Source of the DNA: Rhodococcus sp. 4CII
GTDB taxonomy: Bacteria > Actinomycetota > Actinomycetes > Mycobacteriales > Mycobacteriaceae
Reading direction: 5' to 3'
Length of the DNA: 64,000 bases
NCBI RefSeq assembly: GCF_014256275.1
Contig: NZ_JACCFE010000002.1
Coordinates: forward strand, 7,007,501-7,071,500
In this document: piece by piece, positions 31,576 through 41,606 of the stretch
How the letters are laid out: each line of letters opens with the position of its first letter
Numbering within the stretch: the first letter of the stretch is position 1
The notes under the pieces: generated by a model
Databases searched by the model: none
What the model saw: only the letters and a program-made list of their open reading frames with translations
Told to the model about the DNA's origin: nothing
Position numbers and translations under genes: made by a program

Positions 31576-32918
31576 CTATCTCGCGGTGACGTCAGTGGTG
31601 TCGATCTTCAGGGTTGCGCGCAGCCCGCCGAGCGGGCTGTCGGTGAGGGTGATACTGCCGCCGTGGAGCGCGGCTTGTTGCGCGACGAGAGCGAGACCTA
31701 GGCCGGATCCGCTGACCTGCGGGTGGGGTCCGCGTTCAAATCGTCCCAGGACGCGTTCACGGTAGGTCAGGGGCAGGCCGACACCGTTGTCGTCGACGCA
31801 CAGCTCGATCCGTCGGCGGTCTGCGTGGTCGACGACGGTGGCGGACAGTTCGATTTCCGTTGCGCGCCCGTGGGTGAGGGCGTTGCGGACCAGGTTGTCG
31901 GCCGCGAGCCGGATGCCGTCGGGCCATCCGGTCATGAGGAGGGGCTGATCGCCGCGGGTCGTAATCCGCACGGTGGGATGTGTGCGCGCATCTTCCTGTG
32001 CCAAGCGGTCGAATAATTCGGTGACGTCGAACGTGATCCGGTCCTCGGGCCTCATCATCTCGCCGGCAGCGAGGTGACCGAGCGCGGTGACGGTCGACTC
32101 GACGCGTCGTTGCGTGCGGATCAGGTCGCCCAGGATCTCGTCGAGTTCGGGCTGTCCGAGCGGTTGAGTACGCAGCATGTCCAGATCCGTGCGCATCGCG
32201 GTGAGGGGAGTGCGCAGTTCGTGGGCAGCGGCAGCGGCGAAGCCGCGGGCGGAATCCAACGCCGACCGGGTGCGTTCCTGTGCAATGGTCATTCGGGTCC
32301 ACATGTCGGTGATCGCGCGGGAGAGCTCCTCTGCCTCGGCGGCGCCGCGCACCGGGGCGGGCGCAGGGACGCCCTCGGAGGTCAGGGTGCGGGTCTGGGT
32401 GATCAGCTGGCGCAGCGGGCGCACGGCACGGCCGGCGAACCACCAGCCCAATGCCGCGGCAAGGGCAACCGCCAGAGCCCCGGCGAGGGCGAGGCGGCGG
32501 GCGAGCGGACCGACCAGCACTCTGGTTGGGTTGTCCCGCACTCCCACCGACAACAGCGCCCCGCCGGGTCCGGCCACGGGAAGGGTGCGCACCCGATACG
32601 TGACCCCGTGAACGACTGCGGTGCTCAGCCCGGGCGTCGTCGCGGGCAGAATCACCGGCGTCGTTTCGGCGACGGTGTCGTCGATCCTGAGAGTTGCGAC
32701 GTATCCCTGACCGCGGGTGATCGGGTTTCCGCTACCGGCCAAGGCTTCGGCCACGGCGTCGACGCGGCGGTCGCGTTGCTGATACTCGTTGGTCACCCAT
32801 GTCACCGCAGCCAGGCCGGCCCCGAGCAATACGACCAGCGCGGCCGCGAGTCCCGCCGCCCACGCGACCCGGGCCCGCACCGACAGCGACCGTTTCGGCA
32901 ACCCAGGCGATGACGGGC

Positions 32919-32922
<4 letters not shown>
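31576..32922 (-). CDS. prrB: PrrB-like sensor histidine kinase
   Basis: A 448-residue kinase. N-terminal segment VAWAAGLAAALVVLLGAGLA, a sensor region of about 110 residues, a second segment (LALAGALAVALAAALGWWFA), HAMP, the H box GFAAAAAHELRTPLTAMRTD, the N box RLAADNLVRNALTHG, and the G boxes VDDNGVGLP and SGSGLGLALVAQQA. It overlaps the response regulator gene by 4 bases. Layout and neighbour match mycobacterial PrrB, which with PrrA controls nitrogen, respiratory and lipid genes; the signal is unknown. Confidence 0.85.
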
Positions 32923-33617
<695 letters not shown>

Positions 33618-33653
33618 ACTCGACAATCTTGCCGCCGAATCGGTCTGCGCCGC

Positions 33654-34022
33654 TTATCGCATCCGGCACTGCTGTCGCAGGGCGTGTTCGGCCGAGCGAG
33701 CGTCTTTCAACGCCGCCGCGGCATCCGGGTGCGCGGCGAAGTACGCCTTCGCGTCGGACTTGCGCTGGTCCCTAGGCTCCATCCGCAGTGCGGTCAGTTC
33801 CTGATCGACGTCGGGATGCGCCTGCAGATATGCGGAGACTTTCGGTGCGCTGTCGGCGCGGGCGGCGGCGATCTGTCCCGCGGTGCACACCGCGGTCGGT
33901 GTCGGCGCCTTGTCCAGATGGGAGAGCGGAGCGGCCTGCGCCGCGGAGACCGACAATCCACCCACCACCGATACCCCGACCGCCACAATCGCTGCCCGAA
34001 TTACCCTGCTCATCGGTGTCAT
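33654..34022 (-). CDS. Secreted haemophore-related protein (Rv0203-like family)
   Basis: A 122-residue exported protein. A signal peptide (VIRAAIVAVGVSVVGGLSVS, cleaved near AAQAAP) precedes a small helical domain with two cysteines (AVCTAG and RQQCRM). HPDVDQELTALRMEPRDQRK and AYFAAHPDAAAALKDAR match the repeated 'HPD/YFxxHP' pattern of mycobacterial haemophore-like proteins, which bind haem outside the cell. The ATG at 34022 has GGAG at the right distance; ATG 34013 is the alternative. Confidence 0.82.
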   Translation of the reverse strand: MTPMSRVIRAAIVAVGVSVVGGLSVSAAQAAPLSHLDKAPTPTAVCTAGQIAAARADSAPKVSAYLQAHPDVDQELTALRMEPRDQRKSDAKAYFAAHPDAAAALKDARSAEHALRQQCRMR

Positions 34023-34166
34023 TCCTGTACTCCCGTCCTGGGCCACACGCGGCGCCCTGCCGCGCTCACTGACGGTAGGGCCCGCTCCTTCACACACCGC
34101 TAAGTGTGGATGAGAAAACTCTGAGGAAAAGGCGTCCCGCGACATGAAGCCGCTTTCCGACAACCG

Positions 34167-34988
34167 CTATGGCTGTAGAAAGACGTCGTGCAGAGTGACG
34201 GTTCGGAGTTTGCGGTCGCGGATGATCTGAACGAGGTGCGGATACACGTGGGTGACGGGCAGGTAATTGAGGTGTCCGATGACGATTGCCTGCGGGGTGA
34301 AGTACTTGTCGGCCATCTGCATCAGATAGTCCTCGGTGATCAGCTGGGAGTCGGACAAGGACCCGAACCACAGGGTGGGGACGGTGTATCCGAGGCTCGC
34401 GGCCACCGCATCGACCGTGGTGTTGTGGTTGCCGTACGGAGGACGAAAATATGGTGTTGCATCGACACCGTAGGTGTTCTTCAGAAACCTGTCGTTCTTG
34501 GTCAATTCCTCCGCGATCCTGGATTTCGACACCGTGGTCAGATCCGGGTGAGACCAGGTGTGGTTGCCGAGCTGGATCTGACCGGAGTCCACCAACGGCC
34601 GCAACAGCGCCGTGTTGTCGGTCCAGGACGGGTACTGCCCGTTCACGAAATAGGTGAGTCGGATGCCCGTGTCCTTCGCGAACTGGGTGTAGAGGCGGAC
34701 GACCTCGCTGTTCACACCGTCGTCGACGGTGAGCGCGAGAAGATCCCCCGTGCCTGGCAGTGCGGTCAACGCGCCGCCGCCGGGTAACCGGACCCTCGAC
34801 GCCGGCGGCGGTGGCGGTAATACCGGCGGACTCGCCGGAGGGGGCGCGGGTGCCGGGGGTGGGCCCGGCTCGGTGGGATCGGGCATTGCTTCGCCCGCCG
34901 TGGCGCGGCCGCTGATTGCGTAGCCCGCACCGGTGGCGATGGCCACGGTCGCCGAGGCGAGCAGGGTCAAGAACTGACGTCGATCCAC
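34167..34988 (-). CDS. Tat-exported polysaccharide deacetylase (NodB domain)
   Basis: A 273-residue carbohydrate esterase family 4 protein. The N-terminus DRRQFLTLLASATVAIATGA is a twin-arginine signal. A Pro-rich linker (residues about 38-70) precedes the NodB domain. Motif 1 is LTVDDGVN (two metal/catalytic aspartates), motif 2 is GNHTWSHPDL (H-x3-H), and motif 3 is YFRPPYGNHN. All metal ligands are present, so it should be an active deacetylase of a cell-wall or surface polysaccharide. Start is GTG 34988; longer frames are Arg-rich. Confidence 0.9.
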   Translation of the reverse strand: MDRRQFLTLLASATVAIATGAGYAISGRATAGEAMPDPTEPGPPPAPAPPPASPPVLPPPPPASRVRLPGGGALTALPGTGDLLALTVDDGVNSEVVRLYTQFAKDTGIRLTYFVNGQYPSWTDNTALLRPLVDSGQIQLGNHTWSHPDLTTVSKSRIAEELTKNDRFLKNTYGVDATPYFRPPYGNHNTTVDAVAASLGYTVPTLWFGSLSDSQLITEDYLMQMADKYFTPQAIVIGHLNYLPVTHVYPHLVQIIRDRKLRTVTLHDVFLQP

Positions 34989-35325
34989 GCGCCAAAGTGT
35001 AAGGGCAGGAGGGGAAAAGTTTGGTGTCTGCGGCGCCGGCGGCGCCCAGTGTCGACGTCGATCGGGCTTTATGGGGCGCAGCGCGGCCAGAGCGATTGCG
35101 ACAAGTTGCACTGAGGACGCAGATCTCCCTCTCGGAGAATATGTCTCACATCCTGTGTAAACGCTGAGAAGCGGCGTCCATCCGGGTGAACGGCAACGCG
35201 ACTGTACTCGAGTGCGAGCGGTCGCTGAGAACGCGCTGAGAACGACGGCACTTTCCTTCCCTTCTTGGATTGCGCTGGAATAGTATTCGGGTGCTGCCCT
35301 CGTTCGCTGCAACCGATACGAGGCG
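34989..35325. other. Divergent promoter region between deacetylase and PhoU-like genes
   Basis: About 335 bases between two divergent genes. The frame of the PhoU-like gene is open upstream but does not look like PhoU. No inverted repeat or recognised box was found. Confidence 0.4.
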
Positions 35326-36003
35326 GTGTACCGAGTCCTCGCCGCTGGCGACGCGGGGGCCGGTGCGATCGGCTCCCGCCGGCGCCCCCATGCGGTGTCG
35401 ACGGGAGCGATATGCGGGCATGCCGAAACGGCCATCGCGGATGCCACCCGGGCCCTTCTGGCCGCCGATCTCCGCGCGGCCGAACAGGTGATCTCCCCTC
35501 GCGAATGGTTCGATGATGCCGCACAGGGATGGGAGAACAAGGCTTTCGCGCTCATCGCGCTGCAGGCCCCCGTCGCGGCGGACCTGCGGATCTTGGTCGG
35601 CGGGCTGCACATCTCCGCCGATCTGCAGAGGATGGGCGGACTCGCAATCCATATCTGTAAGCTCACCCGCCGTCGGCACCCCACCTACGTGCTCCCGGTG
35701 GAGGTGCGCGAAATCTTCACGAATATGGGACGACTCGCCGCCGCCCACACGGCGGAGGCCGGCGATGTCCTGCGGAACCGGAACGTCGAACGGGCCAGGA
35801 GGCTCGAGCACACCGACGACGAGATGGACGATCTCAACCGTACTCTGCTCGCACACACCACCTCCGGGCATTGGCCACACGGAGTCCAAGCCGCAATCGA
35901 TGTGACGCTGCTCGGCCGCTTCTACGAACGCTTCTACGATCACGCCGTGGAAATCGGTCGGCAGGTGGTTTTCATGGAAACCGGCAAGCGGGACACGACG
36001 TAA
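35326..36003 (+). CDS. PhoU-like phosphate-signalling protein, with unusual N-terminus
   Basis: From about residue 30 onward this is a PhoU repeat protein: AETAIADATRALLAADLRAA, KAFALIALQAPVAADLRILV, HISADLQRMGGLAIHICKL, and in the second half DVTLLGRFYERFYDHAVEIG, close to the usual 'L-x-R-I-x-E-R-x-x-D-H-A'. The first 30 residues do not match the normal PhoU opening, so the start may lie internally (for example GTG near 35395) or the 5' end may be frameshifted. No pst transport genes adjoin it. PhoU proteins modulate phosphate uptake and PhoR signalling. Confidence 0.75.
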   Translation: MYRVLAAGDAGAGAIGSRRRPHAVSTGAICGHAETAIADATRALLAADLRAAEQVISPREWFDDAAQGWENKAFALIALQAPVAADLRILVGGLHISADLQRMGGLAIHICKLTRRRHPTYVLPVEVREIFTNMGRLAAAHTAEAGDVLRNRNVERARRLEHTDDEMDDLNRTLLAHTTSGHWPHGVQAAIDVTLLGRFYERFYDHAVEIGRQVVFMETGKRDTT

Positions 36004-36030
36004 GACTCGTCCTTGGTGGGATCCAGCGAA

Positions 36031-36387
36031 TCAATGGGGATCGGGCGCAGAGCGGACCGCGATGTTCTCAACCGATGTCGTATTCTGGCCGGTGCAATCC
36101 ATGACGACTGTGTAGAAGCTGCCCGATGGGATGCTGGTGAGCTTCACGGTCTGTGTCGCCTTCGGCACCAAAGTGATTTCTTTTGTCGCGATCGTCTCTT
36201 TGGATGGGTCCAGGACGCTGAAATCGCACTCTCGCGTCGTGTCGTCGCCCTTCGCGGTCACGGCCACCTGGCCCCGTCCGCCGACCGCGGTCACGGTCGC
36301 GTCGGCGGATGCCGCCCCGGCTCCAAGAGCGGCCAGTGCGATCGCCGCGGGTGCGACCAAGAAGGCCTTCGGAACGCATCGCTCCAC
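36031..36387 (-). CDS. Small secreted protein of unknown function
   Basis: A 118-residue protein with a signal peptide (KAFLVAPAAIALAALGAGAA, cleavage after ASA) and a beta-rich mature part with two cysteines (TRECDFSVLD, VVMDCTGQNT). The mature region resembles a small immunoglobulin-like sandwich (DPSKETIATKEITLVPKATQ), common in actinobacterial secreted proteins. The start is a GTG without a clear ribosome site. Function unknown. Confidence 0.65.
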   Translation of the reverse strand: MERCVPKAFLVAPAAIALAALGAGAASADATVTAVGGRGQVAVTAKGDDTTRECDFSVLDPSKETIATKEITLVPKATQTVKLTSIPSGSFYTVVMDCTGQNTTSVENIAVRSAPDPH

Positions 36388-36457
36388 ATACCGAATTCTA
36401 GTCCTCGATCGATCGTTGGTATGCCCGCAAACAGGGGGGAATGGGTACGCTCCGGCT

Positions 36458-37258
36458 GTGGACTTCGCGCTCCGCTCGTGCAGTTGGCACGGGCACGAGA
36501 CCTACGCCCCTGACGAACCGGCGCTGCGGGCCCGGTTGCGGGTGGACACGCCGGCGGGTGAAGCATGGCGGTGTCTGCGCTGCGCCAACTTCGTTCCCGG
36601 CCCGCCGAAGGCGTCCGGGCCGGCCGACAAGGCCCCGGAGGTTCCGCGTGGGCGCTTGCTGCGGGATCGGGTCATTATGCGCCTGCTCGCGGTCGAACGC
36701 GTGCTCCGAGCGCTCGTACTGATTCTGGTGGCCTTGGGTATTTTTCATCTCCGGACGTCGAAGACGCATGTGAAGGAGTCGTTCGACAACGAACTTCCCC
36801 TCATCCGGCCCCTCGCGAACCAGTTGGGCTGGAATATCGACGAGTCGAAGATTATCAAGACCATCGACGACACCTTCGCGCTGTCGTCGACCACGCTGAC
36901 CTGGCTGGCGCTTGCCATACTGCTATATGCGCTACTGCAGTTGATCGAGGCGGTCGGTCTGTGGCTCGTCAGGCGGTGGGGCGAGTATTTCGCCGTCGTC
37001 GCGACCAGCCTTTTCCTTCCACTGGAGATTTTCGAGCTTTTCGAGAAGGTGACGGTGCTGCGGGTAGTCCTGTTGCTCGTGAACATCGCCGCCGTCGTGT
37101 GGCTGATCTGGAGTAAACGGCTGTTCGGCGTCCGTGGTGGGGGCCGCAGATACCACGAGGAGCACAGCGCGGAGAGTTTGCTGACCGTCGAGCGTGCCGC
37201 GGTCCTCGAGTCAGGAAAGCTCGACACGGAAGCGCCAGCTGTCCAGCGGGCCGAATGA
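36458..37258 (+). CDS. DUF2127 membrane protein with N-terminal Cys/His segment
   Basis: A 266-residue protein. Residues 1-45 hold CSWHGHETY and, 25 residues on, CLRCAN, which could bind zinc. DUF2127 follows: VERVLRALVLILVALGIFHL, SSTTLTWLALAILLYALLQL, IEAVGLWLVRRWGEYFAVVA, then FEKVTVLRVVLLLVNIAAVV. The C-terminus is soluble and acidic. The DUF2127 family is widespread and uncharacterised. The start is GTG 36458, so that the Cys/His segment is included. Confidence 0.83.
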   Translation: MDFALRSCSWHGHETYAPDEPALRARLRVDTPAGEAWRCLRCANFVPGPPKASGPADKAPEVPRGRLLRDRVIMRLLAVERVLRALVLILVALGIFHLRTSKTHVKESFDNELPLIRPLANQLGWNIDESKIIKTIDDTFALSSTTLTWLALAILLYALLQLIEAVGLWLVRRWGEYFAVVATSLFLPLEIFELFEKVTVLRVVLLLVNIAAVVWLIWSKRLFGVRGGGRRYHEEHSAESLLTVERAAVLESGKLDTEAPAVQRAE

Positions 37259-37557
37259 CGTGACCCGCTGGAGCGTGTCTGCTATTTGCGGAGACGGTGA
37301 TGGATGACGAACTCGAGGCTATTGTCTGAGCCGGCCGTAATTCCGAGCTGTGGTCTTTCCGATATGCGACCAGTTGGATGGTGCCGGGATACTCGGCGGT
37401 GAACGCCTCGGTGAATCCCTGGTTCTGCGCGTTGAGTTCACTGAGGTGCTCGATCACGCTGCAGAAGTCGCACCACGCATCCGGGTTCGCCGAGTAATTG
37501 CCAATTTCCGTCTCGGATCAGGGTGGCGAAATGGCTGCGGGCGGTGAGAAGAGGAAC
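37259..37557. other. Gap between DUF2127 and NfeD-like genes
   Basis: About 300 bases. On the minus strand a frame across 37340-37500 reads like protein (DAWCDFCSVIEHLSELNAQN and onward), but it changes frame at its ends and has no recognised family. It may be a gene relic. Confidence 0.35.
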
Positions 37558-37785
37558 ATGGCAGGTGTGAACGAGTTGTCGGTCATCGGTTGTGTAGGTT
37601 CGCTGACAGTCGCGACCCGGGGACCCGATGGAGCGGGCGAAGTGCTCGTGACGGTCCGCGGATCGAGGGAGGCGTACCTCGCCTGGTCCGAGGAGCCGCT
37701 GCCGCGCGGCACCGAGGTACTGGTCGTCGACGTGCGCGGCGCCCGCACGGTCCAGGTCGAGTCGTGGATGGCGTTGGGGCTGTGA
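37558..37785 (+). CDS. NfeD-like OB-fold protein, partner of flotillin
   Basis: A 75-residue small beta protein: LSVIGCVGSLTVATRGPDGA, GEVLVTVRGSREAYLAWSEE, LPRGTEVLVVDVRGARTVQV. This is the stand-alone C-terminal (OB-fold) domain of NfeD. NfeD proteins are almost always next to flotillin genes, as here (67 bases upstream). It lacks the membrane and protease parts. ATG 37558 is preceded by GAGAAGAGG; ATG 37531 is an alternative. Confidence 0.82.
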   Translation: MAGVNELSVIGCVGSLTVATRGPDGAGEVLVTVRGSREAYLAWSEEPLPRGTEVLVVDVRGARTVQVESWMALGL

Positions 37786-37852
37786 CGAGACTGCCCGCCC
37801 GACAAGGGACCGGGCCGCGACCCGTCGATCAAATAACGAGAAGGGACGAAAC

Positions 37853-38995
37853 ATGTTCGGTTACCGGGTGCCTGCACCAGATGAGGCAATGCTGATCTCG
37901 GGCGGGCGAAGCGGAGGTAATGCACCGTTCCGGGTCGTCACCGGTCATGGCACCTTCATCATGCCGTTCTTCCGCAAGGTCCGATTCCTGACGTTGGCGA
38001 TGTGTGAGGCCGAGGTCGAGGAGCGATGCGTGACCCAGCAGGGAATCAGTCTCAACGTTCGCGCCGTCATCGCGTTCAAGGTCGGAAACGACAGCGAAAG
38101 TATCATCAGTGCGGGCCAACGCTTTCTGTCCGACCAGGATCAGATGTCGGTGCTCACCGGCCGCATCTTCGCCGGGCATCTGCGCTCGATCATCGGATCG
38201 ATGACGGTCGAGCAGATCATCAAGGAACGGCAGAAACTCGCGAGCGAGGTGCTCGACGGGTCGAAGGAGGAAATGGTCAAGATCGGGTTGACCGTCGACG
38301 CGTTGCAGATCCAGTCGATCGACGACGGTAACCTCGGTTACATCCTCGCGATGTCCGCGCCGCACAACGCAGCCATTCAACAGCAGGCGCAGATCGCGCA
38401 GTCTCGCGCCAATCAGGCGGCGGCGGAGGCGGAGCAGGAGTCGCAGCGCAATCAAGCGCAGTTCGCGCGGGAGACCGCGATCGTGCAGGCGCAGTACAAA
38501 GCCGAGGTCGACAGGGCCCAGGCCGAAGCTGCACAGGCAGGTCCGTTGGCGCAGGCCCAGGCGCAACGCGAGGTGCTGGCGATGAAGACGGAACTGGCGC
38601 AGCGCGCGGCCGAGCTACGCCAGCAGGAGCTGGTCGCCGAGGTGGTCAAACCTGCCGAGGCGGAGGCGGAGCGCGTCCGGATTCTCGCCCTCGCGGACGC
38701 GGAGAAGATGAAGATTCAGGCCGAGGCCGCCGCGTCACACGACCGGGTGGCATTGGACCGGATGCTGATCGACCAGCTGCCCGAAATTGTCAAGCAGGCT
38801 GCGCAGGGTCTATCGGGAGCGAATCTGACCGTACTCAACGGCGCCGACGGTCTCGGCGAGATCGCCACCGGCCTGGTCGGCCAGGGGCTTGCCATCTTCG
38901 AGTCCCTGCGGGCAGGGGTAGCCCAACAGCAACCGTCCGGGCACGCTTCGGATTCCTCACCCGACCGCGTCCAGCTGAACCAGCGTTCGGTGTAG
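37853..38995 (+). CDS. Flotillin-like SPFH-domain protein
   Basis: A 380-residue protein. The SPFH domain spans residues about 5-175 (FRVVTGHGTFIMPFFRKVRF, ISLNVRAVIAFKVGNDSESI, HLRSIIGSMTVEQIIKERQK). A long coiled coil with EA repeats follows, typical of flotillins (AAAEAEQESQRNQAQFARET, AEAERVRILALADAEKMKIQ). No N-terminal transmembrane helix is seen, so membrane attachment would be by a re-entrant or peripheral surface. It should organise membrane microdomains together with the NfeD-like protein. Confidence 0.9.
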   Translation: MFGYRVPAPDEAMLISGGRSGGNAPFRVVTGHGTFIMPFFRKVRFLTLAMCEAEVEERCVTQQGISLNVRAVIAFKVGNDSESIISAGQRFLSDQDQMSVLTGRIFAGHLRSIIGSMTVEQIIKERQKLASEVLDGSKEEMVKIGLTVDALQIQSIDDGNLGYILAMSAPHNAAIQQQAQIAQSRANQAAAEAEQESQRNQAQFARETAIVQAQYKAEVDRAQAEAAQAGPLAQAQAQREVLAMKTELAQRAAELRQQELVAEVVKPAEAEAERVRILALADAEKMKIQAEAAASHDRVALDRMLIDQLPEIVKQAAQGLSGANLTVLNGADGLGEIATGLVGQGLAIFESLRAGVAQQQPSGHASDSSPDRVQLNQRSV

Positions 38996-39176
38996 TCCGG
39001 ACCCGCGCCCTGCACAACGTCGTTCATACAAGTGTCGAGGCGAATCCGCGAGGGCAGCCCTGGTGGCGATCGCGCTCCCCTCCGCCATGTGTGCTCGTCC
39101 GGGTAGCGGCAGCGCCGCAGTAGATTTGGTGGCCACCGGCGCTCGGCTTACGTCAGGGAATCCTGGGCGGCGGGGC

Positions 39177-40769
39177 TCACGATTGGTCAGCGGGCCGGTT
39201 CTTCTCGATGTCGGAGTACATCGGGATGCCCTTCCAGTCGATGGTCACGTTCGAGACGTTCTCCGACCAGCCGCTGGCGGCGTTGCGATACCACATCGGG
39301 ACGGCGGGCAGATCGCGCAGCAGAACCTCCTGTGCCTGATTCAACAGGTCCTGCGCCTTCTGCGGGTCGGACGCGCCCGCGGAGGCGCGTAGCAGCCGAT
39401 CGAATTCGGGGTTCGAGTAGTCGCCGTCGTTGGAACTGCCGCCGGTCTGGTAGTTCTGCGCGAGGAAACCGTACTGCTGCGGGTAGTCGCCCTGCCATCC
39501 CGAACGGAATGCGCTGGGGATGGTCCGGTTGGTGGCCTCGGTGCGGATCTGCGCGAACGTGGGGTACTCCTTGCCCTTCGCGTCGATACCGAGCGTGTTG
39601 CGAATGTTGTTGGCGGTGGCGTCCACCCATTCCTTGTGCCCGCCGTCGCCGTTGTACGCGATCTCGAAACTGCCCGACCACGGGGCGATGGCGTCGGCCT
39701 GCGCCCACAGCCGCTTCGCCGCCTCCGGGTCGTACTTCAGGTTGCCGTTGCCGGCCAGCGAATCCGACCAGCCCTCGATCGCGGGACTGGTGAAGTCGAG
39801 GGCCGGGGTGCGGGTGTTGTTGTAGATCTGCCGGGTGATCTGGTCGCGGTTGATCGACATGGAGATGGCCTGGCGGCGCAGCGTGCCCTCCTCGCCGCTG
39901 AAGTGCGGCAGACGGCCCGGGATCGTGAACGTCTCGATGGTCGCGGACGGCTGGTTCACGGTGCGGCCCGGCAGGTCGGTCTCGAACGTGGTGACCGCGC
40001 TCGGCGGCACCTGATCGAGGACGTCGACGTTGCCCGCGAGCAGATCCGTGTAGGCGGTGTCGAGGCTGTTGTACATGACGAAGTCGACGCCGGCGTTCTT
40101 CGGTTTGCGGTTGCCGGTGTAGTCGGGGTTCGCGACCGTGTCGATCCGGACGTTGTGCTGCCAGGCACCGGGGCCGGACATCATGTACGGGCCGTTGCCG
40201 ACCGGATTTTTCCCGAACGCGGCCATGTCCTTGTACGCCACCGCCTCGGGTTGCTTGAGTTCGATGGTGAACGTGGAGTCGTCGACCACCTTCAGGCCCG
40301 ACATGGTTTGCGCCGTCGGGTTCTCGGCCGCCACCTCGTCGTAGCCCTGGATCGGGTCGAAGAAGGATGCCTGGATCTGTGCGTTCGTCGACAACGCGCC
40401 GTAGTTCCAGGCGTCGACGAAGGAGGCGGCGGTGACCGGGGTGCCGTCGGTGAACGTCCAGCCGTCCTTCAGCTTCACGGTGAAGTTCTTGCCGTCGGTG
40501 GTCTCGATGGACTCGGCGACCTCGTTCTCGACCCCGCCGTCGGCGTTGTAGGAAACGAGACCCGCGAACACGGAATCGACGACGCGGCCACCCCAGCTCT
40601 CACTGGTGTCGGTGGGAACCAACGGGTTCTGCGGCTCACCGGCCCATGCGTTCACGACACCGCTGCTGTCCCCGCCGGGCGAGTTTCCGGGCGAGCAGGC
40701 GGACAGCATCGCTGCCGCCAGGCCCACCACCACCACCACCGCTGCGGCAGCCCTGCGTGCGATGTACAC
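39177..40769 (-). CDS. Peptide/nickel-type ABC transporter substrate-binding lipoprotein, orphan
   Basis: A 530-residue family-5 solute-binding protein. Lipoprotein signal: AVVVVVGLAAAMLSACSPGN, lipid-modified cysteine near residue 25. Typical segments are LKDGWTFTDGTPVTAASFVD, GKNPVGNGPYMM, RRQAISMSINRDQITRQIYN, and DLPAVPMWYRN near the end. It resembles DppA/OppA of actinobacteria for peptide uptake. GTG 40769 has a strong GGGAGG site. No permease or ATPase genes are adjacent, so it must use a transporter encoded elsewhere. Confidence 0.9.
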   Translation of the reverse strand: MYIARRAAAAVVVVVGLAAAMLSACSPGNSPGGDSSGVVNAWAGEPQNPLVPTDTSESWGGRVVDSVFAGLVSYNADGGVENEVAESIETTDGKNFTVKLKDGWTFTDGTPVTAASFVDAWNYGALSTNAQIQASFFDPIQGYDEVAAENPTAQTMSGLKVVDDSTFTIELKQPEAVAYKDMAAFGKNPVGNGPYMMSGPGAWQHNVRIDTVANPDYTGNRKPKNAGVDFVMYNSLDTAYTDLLAGNVDVLDQVPPSAVTTFETDLPGRTVNQPSATIETFTIPGRLPHFSGEEGTLRRQAISMSINRDQITRQIYNNTRTPALDFTSPAIEGWSDSLAGNGNLKYDPEAAKRLWAQADAIAPWSGSFEIAYNGDGGHKEWVDATANNIRNTLGIDAKGKEYPTFAQIRTEATNRTIPSAFRSGWQGDYPQQYGFLAQNYQTGGSSNDGDYSNPEFDRLLRASAGASDPQKAQDLLNQAQEVLLRDLPAVPMWYRNAASGWSENVSNVTIDWKGIPMYSDIEKNRPADQS

Positions 40770-41029
40770 GAGGATCCTCCCGACCGATTTTCCAGACCGA
40801 ACCGGTCCCGCAATACCGATTCGGTCGATCACTGGGTTGACGGCGAGCCATCCTCTCAAACATGCGCGTGCCGTCGGAAACACAGACGCCACGGCGATGC
40901 CTGAGCGAAAGGCCGGTGGCGGTACCGCGCGCTCATCTGTGCGCGCCCCGGTGCACCCCTCGGCCATCGCAACCAATAGTGGAAGGGCAACGCCCGTCCG
41001 TCCACTGAAACTCCGACGTCGAAGTTGAT

Positions 41030-41045
41030 TTCCGCGATCGCGGAA
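41030..41045. repeat. Perfect 16-bp palindrome
   Basis: TTCCGCGATCGCGGAA is its own reverse complement over 16 bases. It lies about 260 bases upstream of the binding-protein start and outside any gene. It could be a regulator site, but nothing else nearby points to a specific protein. Confidence 0.5.
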
Positions 41046-41416
41046 CGTCGGACCGCGGTCGACGATGCCCGCCGTAACCCTCCATCCCGGTCGTCGGGGG
41101 CACCGGTGAGAAGCTCTCCATGAACGATTGCTGCGGAGCGAACCCGCCGTGTCGTCGAGGATGTCCGACGGCTCTCGAGGTGGATGCGCGTCCGGCGGGG
41201 TTGCGGCGAGCATCCGTCGTGGGCGGCGTGTGCCGGGCTCAGCGGGCGATGGTCGGGTGCCGTAGAACTCGGTCGCGGCGACAGTTCCTCGGACGCAGAG
41301 TTCGACGGAGACCACGGTGATCGCTGTGGATCACCTGGAGGGCCCGGTCGGTGGGCGCGGACGACGGCCCGAATCGCGGGGGCATCCGGGCGGATGTAGG
41401 TGGGGGCTTGATTGCA

Positions 41417-41535
41417 TTACGGGGTGAGCGCATTGTGCACCAGCACGTCGATGCCGCCCCACGCCGCGGGGATCTGCTCGATCAAGCTCTGGACAGCTGC
41501 CGGCTCACGCGCGTCCGCGAGTTGAGTGAACCCAC
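41417..41535 (-). pseudogene. Short-chain dehydrogenase fragment
   Basis: About 38 residues before a TAA read LADAREPAAVQSLIEQIPAA and then WGGIDVLVHNALTP. This is the middle of an SDR Rossmann fold, with the H-N-A-L replacing the N-N-A-G after the fourth strand. The fragment ends there, without the catalytic half, and upstream the frame is not SDR-like. It is therefore a remnant of a deleted gene. Confidence 0.55.
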
Positions 41536-41606
41536 GGGTCGTGATTCGGGTAGACGGCGACGGACCGGTTGCCCTGAATCCCTGCCTGGGACAGATCCGG
41601 CATCGA

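Larger units (their letters stand above)
40770..41606. other. Long intergenic region upstream of the orphan binding protein
   Basis: About 840 bases. It holds a perfect 16-bp palindrome (41030-41045) and a probable SDR gene fragment (41417-41535), both listed separately. The remaining frames give Arg-rich translations and I support no gene in them. Confidence 0.5.
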
